Shown: in pieces, positions 4,906-5,070 of the stretch
How positions within the stretch are numbered: the first letter of the stretch is position 1
Layout of the letters: each line of letters starts with the position of its first letter
NCBI GenBank assembly: GCA_027311485.1
Contig: DAICYU010000342.1
Span: 1 to 5,070, forward strand
Direction of reading: 5' to 3'
DNA from: Acetobacteraceae bacterium
Lineage (GTDB): Bacteria > Pseudomonadota > Alphaproteobacteria > Acetobacterales > Acetobacteraceae
DNA length: 5,070 bases
Program-made: the position numbers and the translations under genes
The notes under the pieces: model-generated
The model's input: only the letters and a program-made list of their open reading frames with translations
What the model was told of the DNA's origin: nothing
Database searches by the model: none

Positions 4906-5070
4906 TTAGCGAAGCACACGATACAGGGGCAAGGATGCCAACATTGCACGCTCCTGCCCACGGTAGTCGTTGACTATCCTTGGCGTGGTGTCGAACACCA
5001 TGGTCGCGCGCTGCGCCAGCGTGAACGGCGGCCAGGGCGGCAGGCCCGTGGTGTCTGGCTTCCCGGTGCG
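4906..5070 (-). CDS. Type B carboxylesterase, C-terminal end (partial)
   Basis: This frame runs in from the right edge and ends at a TAA (4906-4908), giving the last 54 residues. It contains LPPWPPFTLAQRATMVFD followed by IVNDYRGQER, the characteristic C-terminal pattern of bacterial type B carboxylesterases (COesterase family, PnbA-like): a W-P-x-[FY] motif, an R-x-T-M-x-F-[DN] strand, then a short acidic, Arg-containing tail. The catalytic Ser, Glu and His lie upstream, outside the window, so activity cannot be judged. Such enzymes hydrolyse carboxylic esters; location and substrate are unknown. Nothing links it to its neighbours beyond sharing strand with the small gene that follows. Confidence 0.8.
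   Translation of the reverse strand, partial: RTGKPDTTGLPPWPPFTLAQRATMVFDTTPRIVNDYRGQERAMLASLPLYRVLR

Overview
The window looks like chromosomal DNA from a GC-rich proteobacterium. An alphaproteobacterium is the best guess: coding frames are strongly GC-biased at third positions, intergenic spacers are short, and there is an FNR/FixK-type box. The species cannot be read from the sequence.

Left part (1-1938), plus strand: a tightly packed, translationally coupled operon. The tail of an unidentified upstream gene (3-89) overlaps a 59-residue Cys/His-containing small ORF (82-261) by 8 nt. That ORF overlaps a diheme c4-type cytochrome (254-955) by 8 nt, and the cytochrome overlaps a second diheme cytochrome (952-1938) by 4 nt. 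The last protein carries the thiosulfate dehydrogenase (TsdA) signature: two CXXCH heme motifs plus a lone cysteine about 40 residues after the first heme, where TsdA has its unusual Cys heme ligand. The pair is best read as tsdBA: TsdA joins two thiosulfates to tetrathionate in the periplasm and TsdB takes the electrons towards the respiratory chain.

Middle part: a 327-nt spacer (1939-2265) holds two hairpins, an FNR/FixK-like palindrome and a 12-nt perfect palindrome. It leads into a membrane-anchored cardiolipin synthase of the phospholipase D superfamily (2266-3687). After a 148-nt gap comes an endonuclease/exonuclease/phosphatase (EEP) family protein (3836-4474). This pairing recalls the E. 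coli ybhP-clsB locus, but in the opposite order and with a gap.

Right part, minus strand and convergent with the above: a 67-residue hypothetical protein with a good ribosome binding site and a GTG start (4532-4735), a 170-nt spacer with no gene seen, and, running off the right edge, the last 54 residues of a type B carboxylesterase (4906-5070).

Most of this is recognisable biology. The least explained items are the small Cys/His ORF coupled into the tsdBA operon, the nearly identical heme-site repeats in tsdB, and the regulatory-looking spacer before the cardiolipin synthase. I see no CRISPR array, tRNA, rRNA or insertion sequence.
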